From positions 354,494-418,493 of the forward strand of contig CAWHBF010000029.1 in assembly GCA_963827515.1 (NCBI GenBank): DNA of 64,000 bases. Reading direction: 5' to 3'. Each line of letters begins with the position of its first letter. Position 1 is the first letter of the stretch. The notes below the pieces were generated by a model. It was not told where the DNA came from, did not search any database, and saw only the letters and a program-made list of their open reading frames with translations. The DNA comes from JABFSA01 sp963827515 (GTDB taxonomy: Bacteria > Acidobacteriota > Vicinamibacteria > Vicinamibacterales > UBA2999). The translations under genes and the position numbers were made by a program. This document shows, piece by piece, positions 55,965 to 64,000 of the stretch.

Positions 55965-57484
55965 CCGCGGGTCTCCGGCACTGCGAAGGAAGCGGGCCAT
56001 TGGTCGCAGAGCCCAAGCACGGCATCCCTGTGCGGCGCCGTGTGCGCGTAGGCCGCGTGCTGCCACGATCGAACGAGCGCGCCGAAGTACGCGAGCTCGA
56101 CACCTTGCAGCACGCCGCCAGCCCGGCGCAAGCAATCCCGTTCGGTGTCGCCGTCCTTGAACTGCACACCCGCGCCGTGCACGAGTCCAACCAGGGCGCC
56201 TCGATAGAGGAGTGCGAGTGCGGCGGTGACGTTGCCCGCCAGCGCGAGCTGCCTGGCGCGTGCCACGAGGTCGGCTGGTAGCGACTCGGGCCGCACGTCC
56301 AGACCAAAGAGCACCGCCGGTGGTGTCCCGACGCCTGGTGAGCTGCGCGTGGCGCCGCGACGCTGGAGGCGGATGAGGAGCCACGCGAGACCGATTCCCG
56401 CCGCGATACCCACGAGGTAACGAGCCGTCGTGGCGATCACCGCGACGACTGTCGGGATCCACTGCAACCACGCGGGGAGCTTCGGGGCGACGTTCGTGCC
56501 GGGAGTGCGCTTGGGTCGCCACTCCGTGACCTCGCGCTCGACGCCGAAGACCGGATCACGAAGGACATCCAGTACGATCCGCTTCGCCGGGCTGGATGCA
56601 CCGGATGGGACCGTCGAGGCGCGCGGGGGAGGATCGATCGCGGGTGCAGTCTGCGCGTGAGGGGTCGCGGTCGTGAGCGCGAGAAAGAGGAGCACCACCG
56701 CTGCGGTTCGCGCAACGGATGTTTCAACTGTGTCCCGAGGCCGCCGCTGGGCCAGACTCCGAAACCGCAGCTCGACGTCCCAGGCCTCGAGCTCGGCGCG
56801 GCGATTGAGATACAAGCTGAATCCGGACGCGATGTAGAGGGGTTCCGTTACGCAGGCGGCCGCTGTGGCAAACAGGGTCAGGAGCGCGAGCGCCGCGTGG
56901 TCCAACGAGCCCGACATCCACTGATCCCACGAGAAGAGACCCTCTCGGCCAATCGGGACCAGTGCTTCGAACACGAGAATCTGTGAGACGTACAGCGCCA
57001 CGCCCATGATGGCGCAGGTCATCGTCAGCCACACGGCGTACGACCCTGCGCGCCGCTTGAGCAGCCGGCCTCGCGCCCGTGCCGCCCGACCGCGTTGTCG
57101 TTCGAGAAGCCAGATCGGGAGCAGGAACGATCGGGCCGGACCCAAGCGGTATACCGTTAGCCACGCCAAGAGACCGCTGCGTCGCAGGATTGATGGCAGC
57201 GCGCGATAGACGTCGCGGACCGTCGGTTCCGCACCGAACGCGCACTGGCTGTACACGTACAGCAGCACGCGGTCGAAAATCGGCTTGCACCACCAGAGCA
57301 CGAGGCCAGAGATCTCGGGCCACGGCCAGAGCGCCAGCGTGACCAATGCAGCAAATGGGATGAAGGTTCCGCACCACGCGCGGTACACAGGACCGCTCCA
57401 GGCCCGCAGCATGGCGCGGCCAAGCTCCAGCGCCTCCCACTCAGTGCGTCGCCGCAGATGGAGACGGAGCTGGTCAAGTTGCAC
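55961..57484 (-). CDS. Multi-helix membrane protein with DUF4129 tail
   Basis: 507 aa. The N-terminal 230 residues have about six helices, including FIPFAALVTLALWPWPEI and WLTMTCAIMGVALYVSQIL. A long Pro-rich periplasmic stretch follows, then a helix (LVGIAAGIGLAWLLIRLQRR) and a cytoplasmic DUF4129 domain (ALAGNVTAALALLYRGALV to LCDQWPASFAV). It overlaps DUF4350 by 4 bases and SpoIIM by 11, so all three are likely translated in step. Confidence 0.82.
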   Translation of the reverse strand: MQLDQLRLHLRRRTEWEALELGRAMLRAWSGPVYRAWCGTFIPFAALVTLALWPWPEISGLVLWWCKPIFDRVLLYVYSQCAFGAEPTVRDVYRALPSILRRSGLLAWLTVYRLGPARSFLLPIWLLERQRGRAARARGRLLKRRAGSYAVWLTMTCAIMGVALYVSQILVFEALVPIGREGLFSWDQWMSGSLDHAALALLTLFATAAACVTEPLYIASGFSLYLNRRAELEAWDVELRFRSLAQRRPRDTVETSVARTAAVVLLFLALTTATPHAQTAPAIDPPPRASTVPSGASSPAKRIVLDVLRDPVFGVEREVTEWRPKRTPGTNVAPKLPAWLQWIPTVVAVIATTARYLVGIAAGIGLAWLLIRLQRRGATRSSPGVGTPPAVLFGLDVRPESLPADLVARARQLALAGNVTAALALLYRGALVGLVHGAGVQFKDGDTERDCLRRAGGVLQGVELAYFGALVRSWQHAAYAHTAPHRDAVLGLCDQWPASFAVPETRG

Positions 57485-58457
57485 GACGCGCTCGTCCCAC
57501 GTACGCGAAGTACGCGATCAATAGCACCCACAGGGTGACGCCCATGCCGTACTTCACCGTGACCGGAATCACCTGATTCGGGGACCAGAAAGCTTCGACA
57601 AACGCCGCGAGAAACGTCATGACAGCGGCTCCAGCCAGGAGACGCGCGGCGACCGCGGCTCGCGCACGAAGCGCCGCCGCGCGCGACCTGCGCCCAGGCG
57701 AGATGAGAGCCGTGCCGAGCATGAGGCCCGCCGCTCCAGAGAGCGCCACGCCGACGAGCTCCAGCGCGCTGTGGCCCGCCACGAAACCCCAGAAGGTCTC
57801 GATGTACCCGATCTGGGTCAGGTGCCCGGCGACAGCGCCGAGCACCAGGCCGTTGTACAGGAGAAAGAACACGGAGCCGAGTCCGAACACCAGTCCGCCC
57901 GCGAAACACTGGAAATCGATACGGACGTTGTTGGCGATGTAGTACCCCCACATCATCCACTCCGTTGTCGCCTCGCGCGGGCGGCCGAGGTGCTCGGCCG
58001 TGGGGGCGTACATCTCTTCGATTGCTCCCACCTGCTCAGGCGCGAGCACCAGATACACCCAGTCGGGAGCACTCTGGATCACGACGAGGGCACCGAGAAA
58101 GGGCGCGAAGAAAAGGCAGGCAGAAACAGCGACCACCCGCCACTCGCGGCGGACGAGCGCGGGAAACGCGCCGAGGAAGAAATCGAGCCAGGCCGAGCCC
58201 TGTTTGGCCTGAGCACCGTACACGTGCTGATGTGCCTCGAGAACACGGCGATGAAGCTCGTCCTGCAGCGGTCGCGAATACTCGCGATCGCGCGCCAGAG
58301 AGAGGTCGTGACAGAGCGCCCGGAATTGACTGGGAAGATCCGCGAGCGGCAGCGGGTCGCCCGCGGCCGACGTGTCTTGATCCGACCCGGGCGACAGCCA
58401 CCGGTCCCAACTGGCCCAGGTGGCTGCACGCCGAGCGGTAAACTGGAGTTCCTTCAT
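57474..58457 (-). CDS. SpoIIM/DUF95-type membrane protein
   Basis: 327 aa, with five or six helices. It carries the stage II sporulation protein M superfamily pattern: YYIANNVRIDFQCFAGGLVF, LYNGLVLGAVAGHLTQIG, WGFVAGHSALELVGVALSG. The N-terminal 90 residues are cytoplasmic. In non-spore formers this gene belongs to the MoxR/DUF58 cluster and has nothing to do with sporulation. It follows rsmE by 43 bases on the same strand. Confidence 0.88.
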   Translation of the reverse strand: MKELQFTARRAATWASWDRWLSPGSDQDTSAAGDPLPLADLPSQFRALCHDLSLARDREYSRPLQDELHRRVLEAHQHVYGAQAKQGSAWLDFFLGAFPALVRREWRVVAVSACLFFAPFLGALVVIQSAPDWVYLVLAPEQVGAIEEMYAPTAEHLGRPREATTEWMMWGYYIANNVRIDFQCFAGGLVFGLGSVFFLLYNGLVLGAVAGHLTQIGYIETFWGFVAGHSALELVGVALSGAAGLMLGTALISPGRRSRAAALRARAAVAARLLAGAAVMTFLAAFVEAFWSPNQVIPVTVKYGMGVTLWVLLIAYFAYVGRARRAT

Positions 58458-58500
58458 CGAGGCGCCAACGCGCCGCCAATTATGGCCGCAAGTCGGGCGA

Positions 58501-59244
58501 TCACCGGAGCGCCTCGTGCAGCAGGGCGAGCAAGGCGACGCACGCGGTGTCGCTCCTCAGCGTGCGTCCGCCCATGCCGACGGCAGCGAAGCCGTGGGCG
58601 GCCAGGAGGTGCAACTCGAAGTCGGTCCAGCCACCTTCCGGGCCGACCGCGAGGAGCGTCCGGGTTTCTCCCCGCTGGTGAGCAGGGTTCGTTCCGAGGG
58701 CTGCCGTGAACGTCTCTTTCGAACCCGGATGCGCGACCAGACGCGCGCCATTCGGGCAGAGGCTGTCGAGGTCGTCCTCGAGGAGAACCTTGAGCCGCCT
58801 GTGAATCGACACGACGGGGAGATGCGTGTCGCGTGCCTGTTGGAGCCCCTCGAGGAGGAGCGGTCGATAGTTGTCGGGCTCGAGGACGTGGGTGTCGAAG
58901 TAGTTGCGTTCAACGCGCGTGGCGTTCGTCAAAATAATCTGGCCAACGCCGAGCGCTGCCATCTGTGCCCACAGTCGTTGCATCACTTTCGGACGGGGCA
59001 GCGCGAGCAGCAGGTCGACGGATGGCCTGATCGGTGTCGCGTCGAACGTGCATTTCAGCGTGACCGTGTCCGCGTCGAGGGCGAGGACCGTGCAGGTGCC
59101 GAGCCCGCCATCAACCATCCCGGCGCGCACCTCGTGTCCCGGCTGCACCCGCAGCACGTCCCGCAGGTGACGGGCGCGCCAGGCGGACACGACGGACGTA
59201 CCGTCCGACCGGACCTCCGCGGGCTCGAGCAGCAACAGGTTCAC
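58501..59244 (-). CDS. rsmE: 16S rRNA m3U1498 methyltransferase
   Basis: 247-aa SPOUT-class enzyme that methylates N3 of U1498 in 16S rRNA using SAM. The N-terminal PUA-like domain (HLRDVLRVQPGHEVRAG) is followed by the SPOUT knot with LAVGPEGGWTDFE and GGRTLRSDTACVALL, where the family usually has LRxETA. It starts 13 bases after the ychF stop, so both are probably on one transcript. Confidence 0.93.
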   Translation of the reverse strand: MNLLLLEPAEVRSDGTSVVSAWRARHLRDVLRVQPGHEVRAGMVDGGLGTCTVLALDADTVTLKCTFDATPIRPSVDLLLALPRPKVMQRLWAQMAALGVGQIILTNATRVERNYFDTHVLEPDNYRPLLLEGLQQARDTHLPVVSIHRRLKVLLEDDLDSLCPNGARLVAHPGSKETFTAALGTNPAHQRGETRTLLAVGPEGGWTDFELHLLAAHGFAAVGMGGRTLRSDTACVALLALLHEALR

Positions 59245-59257
59245 GTCCGGCAGACGC

Positions 59258-60361
59258 CTACACGTTGAACTTGAAGAGCAGCACGTCGCCGTCGGCCACG
59301 ACGTATTCCTTACCTTCCATGCGGTAGAGCCCCTTTTCCCTGGCGGCGGCGACGGAGCCGCAGCGCACGAGGTCGTCGTACGCCACCGTCTCCGCTTTGA
59401 TGAAGCCCCGCTCGAAGTCTGAATGGATCACGCCCGCTGCTTTTGGCGCGGTGTCGCCGGCATGGATGGTCCAGGCCCGCACCTCCTTCTCGCCGGCGGT
59501 GAAGTACGTTCGCAGGCCCAGCAAGTGATAGGTCGACCGGATGAGTGCGCCGATGCCGCTCTCCTGGACGCCCAGTTCCGCCAGGAAAGCCTGGGCCTCG
59601 TCGGGTGAGAGATCGACGAGGTCGCTCTCGATCTGAGCGCTGATGACGACCGCCTCGCAGGCCAAGTGCGTGCCCACATACTCACGCACCTTCTGCACGA
59701 ACGGGTTGGTGTCGGCCGTGGCCAGGTCGGCCTCTCGCACGTTACAGGCGAAGATCGTCGGCTTGTCGCTCAGGAGGAAGAGCGGCGCCGAGAGCGCACG
59801 CTCGTCCGCGGTCAACGGCACGGTGAGGGCCGGCTTGCCCGCGTTGAGCGAAGGCTCGATCGTGGCCAGCACTGCGTCTTCCGCCGCCGCGGCCTTGTCG
59901 CCGCGCTTGATATCCTTCGCGAGCCGTTCGCGGCGCTTCGTGACCTGTTCGAGGTCGGCCAGCATCAGCTCCATGTTGATGACCTCGATGTCCCGAACGG
60001 GATCGATATTTCCCGATACGTGGTGCACATCGGGATCCTCGAAACACCGCACCACCTGGATGATCGCGTCGACTTCGCGGACATGAGTGAGGAACTTGTT
60101 GCCAAGCCCTTCGCCCTGGCTCGCTCCTTTCACCAGACCTGCGATATCCACGAACTCGATCGCCGCCGGGATGACGACGGTCGTCTTGGCGATTCGCTGC
60201 AGTTCACGCAGCCTGGCGTCAGGGACCGTGACCGTCCCGATGTTCGGGTCGATCGTACAGAAGGGGTAGTTGGCCGCTTCCGCGTTTCGGGTACGCGTGA
60301 CGGCGTTGAACAAAGTGGACTTGCCGACATTGGGCAGCCCGACGATTCCGGCTCGTAGCAT
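59258..60361 (-). CDS. ychF: Ribosome-associated ATPase/GTPase YchF (Obg family)
   Basis: 367-aa universally conserved OLA1-type P-loop protein. The start is ATG 60361 (MLRAGIVGLPNVGKSTLFNAV). G2 and G3 are NYPFCTIDPN and VDIAGLVKGASQGEGLG. The G4 position is the altered NVREAD, which explains ATP preference. A coiled-coil insert (LEQVTKRRERLAKDIKRG) and the C-terminal TGS domain (RAWTIHAGDTAPKAAGVIHS) are present. It is divergent from htpG with 136 bases between starts. Confidence 0.96.
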   Translation of the reverse strand: MLRAGIVGLPNVGKSTLFNAVTRTRNAEAANYPFCTIDPNIGTVTVPDARLRELQRIAKTTVVIPAAIEFVDIAGLVKGASQGEGLGNKFLTHVREVDAIIQVVRCFEDPDVHHVSGNIDPVRDIEVINMELMLADLEQVTKRRERLAKDIKRGDKAAAAEDAVLATIEPSLNAGKPALTVPLTADERALSAPLFLLSDKPTIFACNVREADLATADTNPFVQKVREYVGTHLACEAVVISAQIESDLVDLSPDEAQAFLAELGVQESGIGALIRSTYHLLGLRTYFTAGEKEVRAWTIHAGDTAPKAAGVIHSDFERGFIKAETVAYDDLVRCGSVAAAREKGLYRMEGKEYVVADGDVLLFKFNV

Positions 60362-60497
60362 ATGGTGAGGGTCGGTTCCTGGGATCGCGTAACGTGGGTG
60401 AAAGACGAGGTCCTTCGATTCTAGCGCCAGATTCTTGACTCGAGCTACGAAGGCGGTAAGGTAAGAGGGTTTCGCATTCTCTTGGAGGTCGGACGAT

Positions 60498-62429
60498 ATG
60501 GTTGGCGGCACGAAGGAAACACTGGGATTTCAGGCAGAGGTCACGCAGCTCCTGCACCTGATGATCCACTCGATGTACTCGAACAAGGAGATCGCCCTGC
60601 GCGAGCTGGTGTCGAACGGCTCCGACGCGTGTGACAAGCTCCGGTTCGAGGCCCTGGCGGACCCAGCACTCTTCGAACAGGACGGCGATCTGCGTATCCG
60701 GGTCTCGTACGACCGGTCGGCGCGCACGATCACGGTGTCGGACAACGGCATTGGCATGTCGCGCGATGAGGTCGCGTCCAATCTGGGCACGATCGCCAAA
60801 TCCGGCACGCGAGAGTTTCTCCAGAGCCTGAGTGGCGATCAGGCGAAGGACGCGAACCTCATCGGTCAGTTTGGCGTCGGCTTCTACTCCTCGTTCATCC
60901 TGGCGGAGCGGGTCGTCGTGTTGACGCGACGGGCGGGGATGACACCCGAGCACGGTGTGCGGTGGGAGAGTGACGGTCAAGGCGAGTACACGCTCGAGAC
61001 GACGTCCAAACCATCTCGAGGCACCGAAGTCGTGCTGCATCTGCGCGAGGGCGAGGACAGCGTGCTCGACGGCTTCCGTCTGCGAACGATCCTGCGGAAG
61101 TACTCGGACCACATCACCCACCCGATCCTCATGAAGAAGGAGGAGTGGGACAAGGACGCAAGTCGGAACGTGCCGGGAGACGAGGACGAGCAAGTCAACC
61201 AGGCGTCCGCGCTCTGGGCGCGGCCGAAGTCGGAGATCTCGGACGAGCAGTACATCGAATTCTACAAACACGTCGCACACGACCAGGAACCCCCGCTGGC
61301 CTGGACACACTCGAAGGTCGAAGGCCGGCAGGAGTACACGCAGCTCCTGTACATCCCGTCGCACGCCCCGTTCGGGTTGTGGGACCGCGACCAGCGTCAC
61401 GGCGTGAAGCTCTACGTCCGTCGCGTGTTCATCATGGACGATGCCGAACACCTGATGCCGTCCTACCTCCGGTTCGTGCGCGGGGTCGTGGACTCGAACG
61501 ATTTGCCCCTGAATGTGTCCAGGGAGCTGCTCCAGGAATCGAAGGTCATCGAGGGCATCAAGTCTGTCTGCGTCAAGAAGGTCCTGTCGATCCTGGAGGA
61601 GATGGCGGACGGTGAGAAGGAGAAGTACGCGACGGTCTGGAAGGAGTTCGGCCGGGTGCTGAAGGAGGGTCTCCCCGACGATTTCGCCAATCGGGAGCGA
61701 CTCGCAAAGCTCCTGCGCTTCGCGACCACGCACGGCGACAGCGACGAGCAGGTCGTGTCGCTTGCCGAGTACGTGTCCCGGATGAAGGCGGGGCAGGAGA
61801 AGATCTACTACATCACCGCCGACAGCATTGCCGCCGCCAAGCACAGTCCGCATCTCGAGATCTTCAAGACGAAGGGCGTCGAAGTGATCCTGTTGCACGA
61901 CCGCGTGGATGAATGGATGGTGGGCGGCCTGACGGAGTTCGAGGGCAAGGCGCTCCAGTCGGTGGCGAAGGGCGAACTGGATTTGGGTGCGCTGGCCGAC
62001 GAGCCAGCGAAGGAGGAAGAGGCCCGCGAGGCCGATGCGTTCAAGGGCGTGACCGACAGGATCGGGCAGGCGCTCGGCGACAAGGTGAAGAGCGTTCGGA
62101 TCACGCACCGGCTGACGGAGTCGCCGGCGTGCCTCGTACGCGATCAGTTCGACATGAGCCTCAATCTCGAACGGCTCCTCAAGGCGGCGGGCCAACCGAT
62201 TTCCGGCGGCAAGCCGATTCTGGAGGTCAATCCGCATCACCCCATCGTGCGGAGTCTGCAGCACGAGACCAGTGAGACCAGATTGGCGGACTGGAGCCAC
62301 ATTCTGTTCGACCAGGCCTTGCTGGCCGAAGGCGGCCAGCTCGAGGATCCCGGCACGTTCGTCCGGCGGCTGAATGACATGTTGCGAAACCTGCTTCCAC
62401 CGGCGGAGCCGACCGGGTCCGCAGCGTAG
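60498..62429 (+). CDS. htpG: Molecular chaperone HtpG (Hsp90)
   Basis: 643-aa cytosolic Hsp90. The N-terminal ATPase domain has LRELVSNGSDACDKLR, VSDNGIGMSRDEV and IGQFGVGFYSSFILA. The middle domain shows LWDRDQRHGVKLYVRRVFIM and NVSRELLQESKVIEGIK. The C-terminal dimerisation region follows LTEFEGKALQSVAKGELDL. ATG 60498 has TTGGAGGTC eight bases upstream. No heat-shock regulatory element such as CIRCE is evident in the 136-base upstream gap. Confidence 0.97.
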   Translation: MVGGTKETLGFQAEVTQLLHLMIHSMYSNKEIALRELVSNGSDACDKLRFEALADPALFEQDGDLRIRVSYDRSARTITVSDNGIGMSRDEVASNLGTIAKSGTREFLQSLSGDQAKDANLIGQFGVGFYSSFILAERVVVLTRRAGMTPEHGVRWESDGQGEYTLETTSKPSRGTEVVLHLREGEDSVLDGFRLRTILRKYSDHITHPILMKKEEWDKDASRNVPGDEDEQVNQASALWARPKSEISDEQYIEFYKHVAHDQEPPLAWTHSKVEGRQEYTQLLYIPSHAPFGLWDRDQRHGVKLYVRRVFIMDDAEHLMPSYLRFVRGVVDSNDLPLNVSRELLQESKVIEGIKSVCVKKVLSILEEMADGEKEKYATVWKEFGRVLKEGLPDDFANRERLAKLLRFATTHGDSDEQVVSLAEYVSRMKAGQEKIYYITADSIAAAKHSPHLEIFKTKGVEVILLHDRVDEWMVGGLTEFEGKALQSVAKGELDLGALADEPAKEEEAREADAFKGVTDRIGQALGDKVKSVRITHRLTESPACLVRDQFDMSLNLERLLKAAGQPISGGKPILEVNPHHPIVRSLQHETSETRLADWSHILFDQALLAEGGQLEDPGTFVRRLNDMLRNLLPPAEPTGSAA

Positions 62430-62445
62430 GCGAGGGCATGCCAAG

Positions 62446-62510
62446 GGCCGCAGAGACAGTGAGTCACAGAGAGAACCAGATGCTCTGTGTCACTGCGACC
62501 CTGTGGGCTG
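62446..62510. repeat. CACAGAG/CTCTGTG palindrome
   Basis: An imperfect inverted repeat of about 65 bases, with GCAGAGACAGTGAGTCACAGA in the left arm and GCTCTGTGTCACTGCGACC in the right. It begins 16 bases after the htpG stop and is similar in design to the copy at 25613. It may end htpG transcription. The remaining 80 bases before the insertion sequence hold no gene. Confidence 0.75.
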
Positions 62511-62594
62511 TTGGAACGGACGTCTGATCACCCCCATGCAGCAGGCTGTGCTGGCGGGAGGGCGGGGCCGATAAAGGGCATTCCGCTAATACTA

Positions 62595-64000
62595 CTTTGT
62601 CAGATTCGTAGGGAGACCTGCTGTAGCTTGAGCATGCGGTGGAGATAGTGCGGGCGCGTGACAAAGAGATGGGCGGTCAGGACTTCCTGGAGAATGGCGC
62701 GGACACGCGGGAGCGTGAGGGTGCGTGACGGGTGGCGTTGCCGCTCCACTTGCAGGAAGGTGTAGGCGAGGGCGGTGAGGACGGCATGCCGCTGCCAGCC
62801 CGGCCACGAGCGCCCTTCAAAGTGATCGAAGCCGAGCTCGTTCTTGAGCTCTTGATACTGCTGCTCGATCGCCCAGCGCTGATGCGCGAGCTGCACGAGG
62901 GCGCGCAACGACGCCGTGGCGGGCAGGTGGACCAAGTAGTACTTGGTGCGCGGCGTCGCGCCGCGATCCCGTTCTGCCAGTAACCACACCTCGGGATCCA
63001 ACGGGCGCCGTTGCCACGCGTGGGCCGGCGTGACGCGCGCCGCCGCAAAGCGTGCCGACCACGCGCGTGCCGCTCGGCCATTTCGCCAGGTGATCGTGCG
63101 CCACTGCCGGGCCGGCCACGCGGCCACGATGTCGGCGACGCGCTGCGGCGGGCGCGTCTCTGCCGCGAGCGTGTATTTCGTGTGCGGTCGGCCAGGCCGA
63201 CCGCGTGACGGTGACGGCGGGTGCAGGTGGACGGGCCCGAGGAAGACACTCAATTGAGACGTGATCCCCAGCGCATACGGCAGTCCGGCCCGATGCAGCA
63301 TGGTCCGAAGCGTCGAGTTCTCGCCAAACTCTGCGTCGGCAAGGACGGCGGTGATCTGAAAGCCCGCGGCCCGCGCTTGCCGCACGAGCGTGAGCGCGAG
63401 CCGCCACTTCTCCTGGAACCGAGCGGTTGCCGGGATGCGCGCGCGGCGGCGTGCCGCCGCCGTCAGCCACTCCTCGGGCAGATAGAGTTGCGCGCCGAGC
63501 ATCCACGCCTGCGCGCCATTCCACAGGGCGGCGGTAACAGCGACTTGGCAATTGGCGACCTTGCCCAAGGCACCGCAGTACTGTCGCGTCACACCGACTG
63601 AATACGCGCCTTGCTTGGGAAAGCTCGTCCCATCCAGGATCAACGCGCCCGCGCGGGCGGGCACCGTGGCGCGCAGGCGCTGCCAGAGAAGGTCCGCGTC
63701 CCACGGCGCGTCGGTGATGAAGTGCTGAAAGGCCTGATAGCTACCGGGCTCGCTGACGCGCGCCAGCATCGCGCTCATCGACTTGCGCGGGCTGTCACTC
63801 AGTAAGCCGAGGAGATAGCGTCGGAAGGCGCCGCGCTGTGCGCGATGGCCAAACGCCCCCTCGAACGGCTCCAGCCACGTCAGGAACCGGTCGATCCACG
63901 CAGGCGCATTGCCGGGCAGCACGCGCTCGTAGCGTACCGAAATGCGTGCCCCAGTACAAGTGGCTCAGGTCTCTCCGAGAATCAGAGGATCTGACAAGGC
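62595..64000 (-). mobile_element. IS701-family insertion sequence (right end at or just beyond window edge)
   Basis: A transposase gene bounded by short inverted repeats: TTGTCAGAT at 62597-62605 and its complement ATCTGACAA at 63989-63997, with flanking similarity (CTTTGTCAGATTC against CCTTGTCAGATCC). The length of about 1.4 kb fits IS701 elements. The right boundary and target duplication cannot be checked because the window ends there. Confidence 0.75.
62600..63922 (-). CDS. IS701-family transposase
   Basis: 440-aa DDE transposase with a GTG start at 63922. Catalytic acids: Asp in LILDGTSFPKQGAYSVG, Asp in VLADAEFGENSTLR, and Glu in RWAIEQQYQELKNELGFDHF, which has the YREK-like layout of the IS4/IS701 group. 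The N-terminal region (FGHRAQRGAFRRYLLGLL, FQHFITDAPWDADLLW) is typical of IS701. The open frame is unbroken, so the element may be active. The stop codon lies inside the left terminal repeat. Confidence 0.93.
   Translation of the reverse strand: MLPGNAPAWIDRFLTWLEPFEGAFGHRAQRGAFRRYLLGLLSDSPRKSMSAMLARVSEPGSYQAFQHFITDAPWDADLLWQRLRATVPARAGALILDGTSFPKQGAYSVGVTRQYCGALGKVANCQVAVTAALWNGAQAWMLGAQLYLPEEWLTAAARRRARIPATARFQEKWRLALTLVRQARAAGFQITAVLADAEFGENSTLRTMLHRAGLPYALGITSQLSVFLGPVHLHPPSPSRGRPGRPHTKYTLAAETRPPQRVADIVAAWPARQWRTITWRNGRAARAWSARFAAARVTPAHAWQRRPLDPEVWLLAERDRGATPRTKYYLVHLPATASLRALVQLAHQRWAIEQQYQELKNELGFDHFEGRSWPGWQRHAVLTALAYTFLQVERQRHPSRTLTLPRVRAILQEVLTAHLFVTRPHYLHRMLKLQQVSLRI

Noticed and set aside
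60219..62444. A 741-codon minus-strand open frame opposite htpG
   Set aside because: It is an antisense shadow of the strongly conserved htpG; its translation shows no motif and skewed composition.

Overview
The window reads as one continuous piece of a GC-rich bacterial chromosome. No rRNA, tRNA, plasmid or phage genes are visible. The gene content fits a soil-type Acidobacteriota, probably Vicinamibacteria-like: a very large Oar-type TonB-dependent receptor with an N-terminal carboxypeptidase-regulatory domain, a DUF1800/DUF1501 pair, DUF5916 and DUF6152 secreted proteins, several CXXCH proteins and many periplasmic hydrolases. The taxon is inferred from this content and was not measured. 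Fifteen or more otherwise intact genes are broken by single-base indels, several in homopolymers. This looks more like residual long-read error in a metagenome or draft assembly than mass gene decay, so I annotate such genes across the shift and give its position.

Layout. (1) 1-2.2 kb: the end of an aerobic terminal oxidase operon (ctaD-ctaE-ctaF), with an A2-type subunit I. (2) 2.3-9.3 kb: a citrate-lyase-like/CoA-transferase pair, an Smr protein, a nitrilase overlapping a DUF5916 outer-membrane protein, and a secreted metallophosphoesterase. (3) 9.3-14.2 kb, minus strand: DUF1501, DUF1800 and a secreted haem-c plus Vgb-type propeller protein. (4) 14.2-22.4 kb, minus strand: two MBL-fold hydrolases, an internally deleted mini TonB receptor, a small operon with an OmpA-like protein and an RCC1-like propeller, and a shortened alpha/beta hydrolase. 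(5) 22.4-32.6 kb: two DUF6152 loci with three related secreted proteins sharing a G-x-W-x-G-[DS]-T-L-V motif, an MFS transporter, a full-length TonB receptor and a two-haem cytochrome c. (6) 32.8-43 kb: signalling and surface genes (GGDEF, MgtE, PilT-like ATPase, GtrA fusion, membrane-anchored TIR protein, VOC, DinB, NHL propeller, PilZ). (7) 43-49 kb: three MFS exporters and an amidohydrolase. (8) 48.9-50.1 kb: a TIR-membrane-discoidin protein. (9) 50.2-60.4 kb: a secreted lectin-like protein, then a long minus-strand run ychF-rsmE-SpoIIM-DUF4129-DUF4350-MoxR-DUF58-membrane protein-RDD. (10) 60.5-64 kb: htpG and an IS701-type insertion sequence.

How it works together. Regions 4 and 5 look like an outer-membrane and periplasmic uptake and oxidation module: TonB import, secreted hydrolases, DUF6152 companions and c-type cytochromes that could feed the oxidase of region 1. 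The MoxR/DUF58/DUF4350/DUF4129/SpoIIM run is a recurring chaperone-membrane cluster of unknown substrate. The two TIR proteins each carry one predicted transmembrane helix followed by a sensor-like or repeat domain. They are the most unusual proteins here. Three REP-like hairpins and four larger intergenic palindromes mark gene boundaries.
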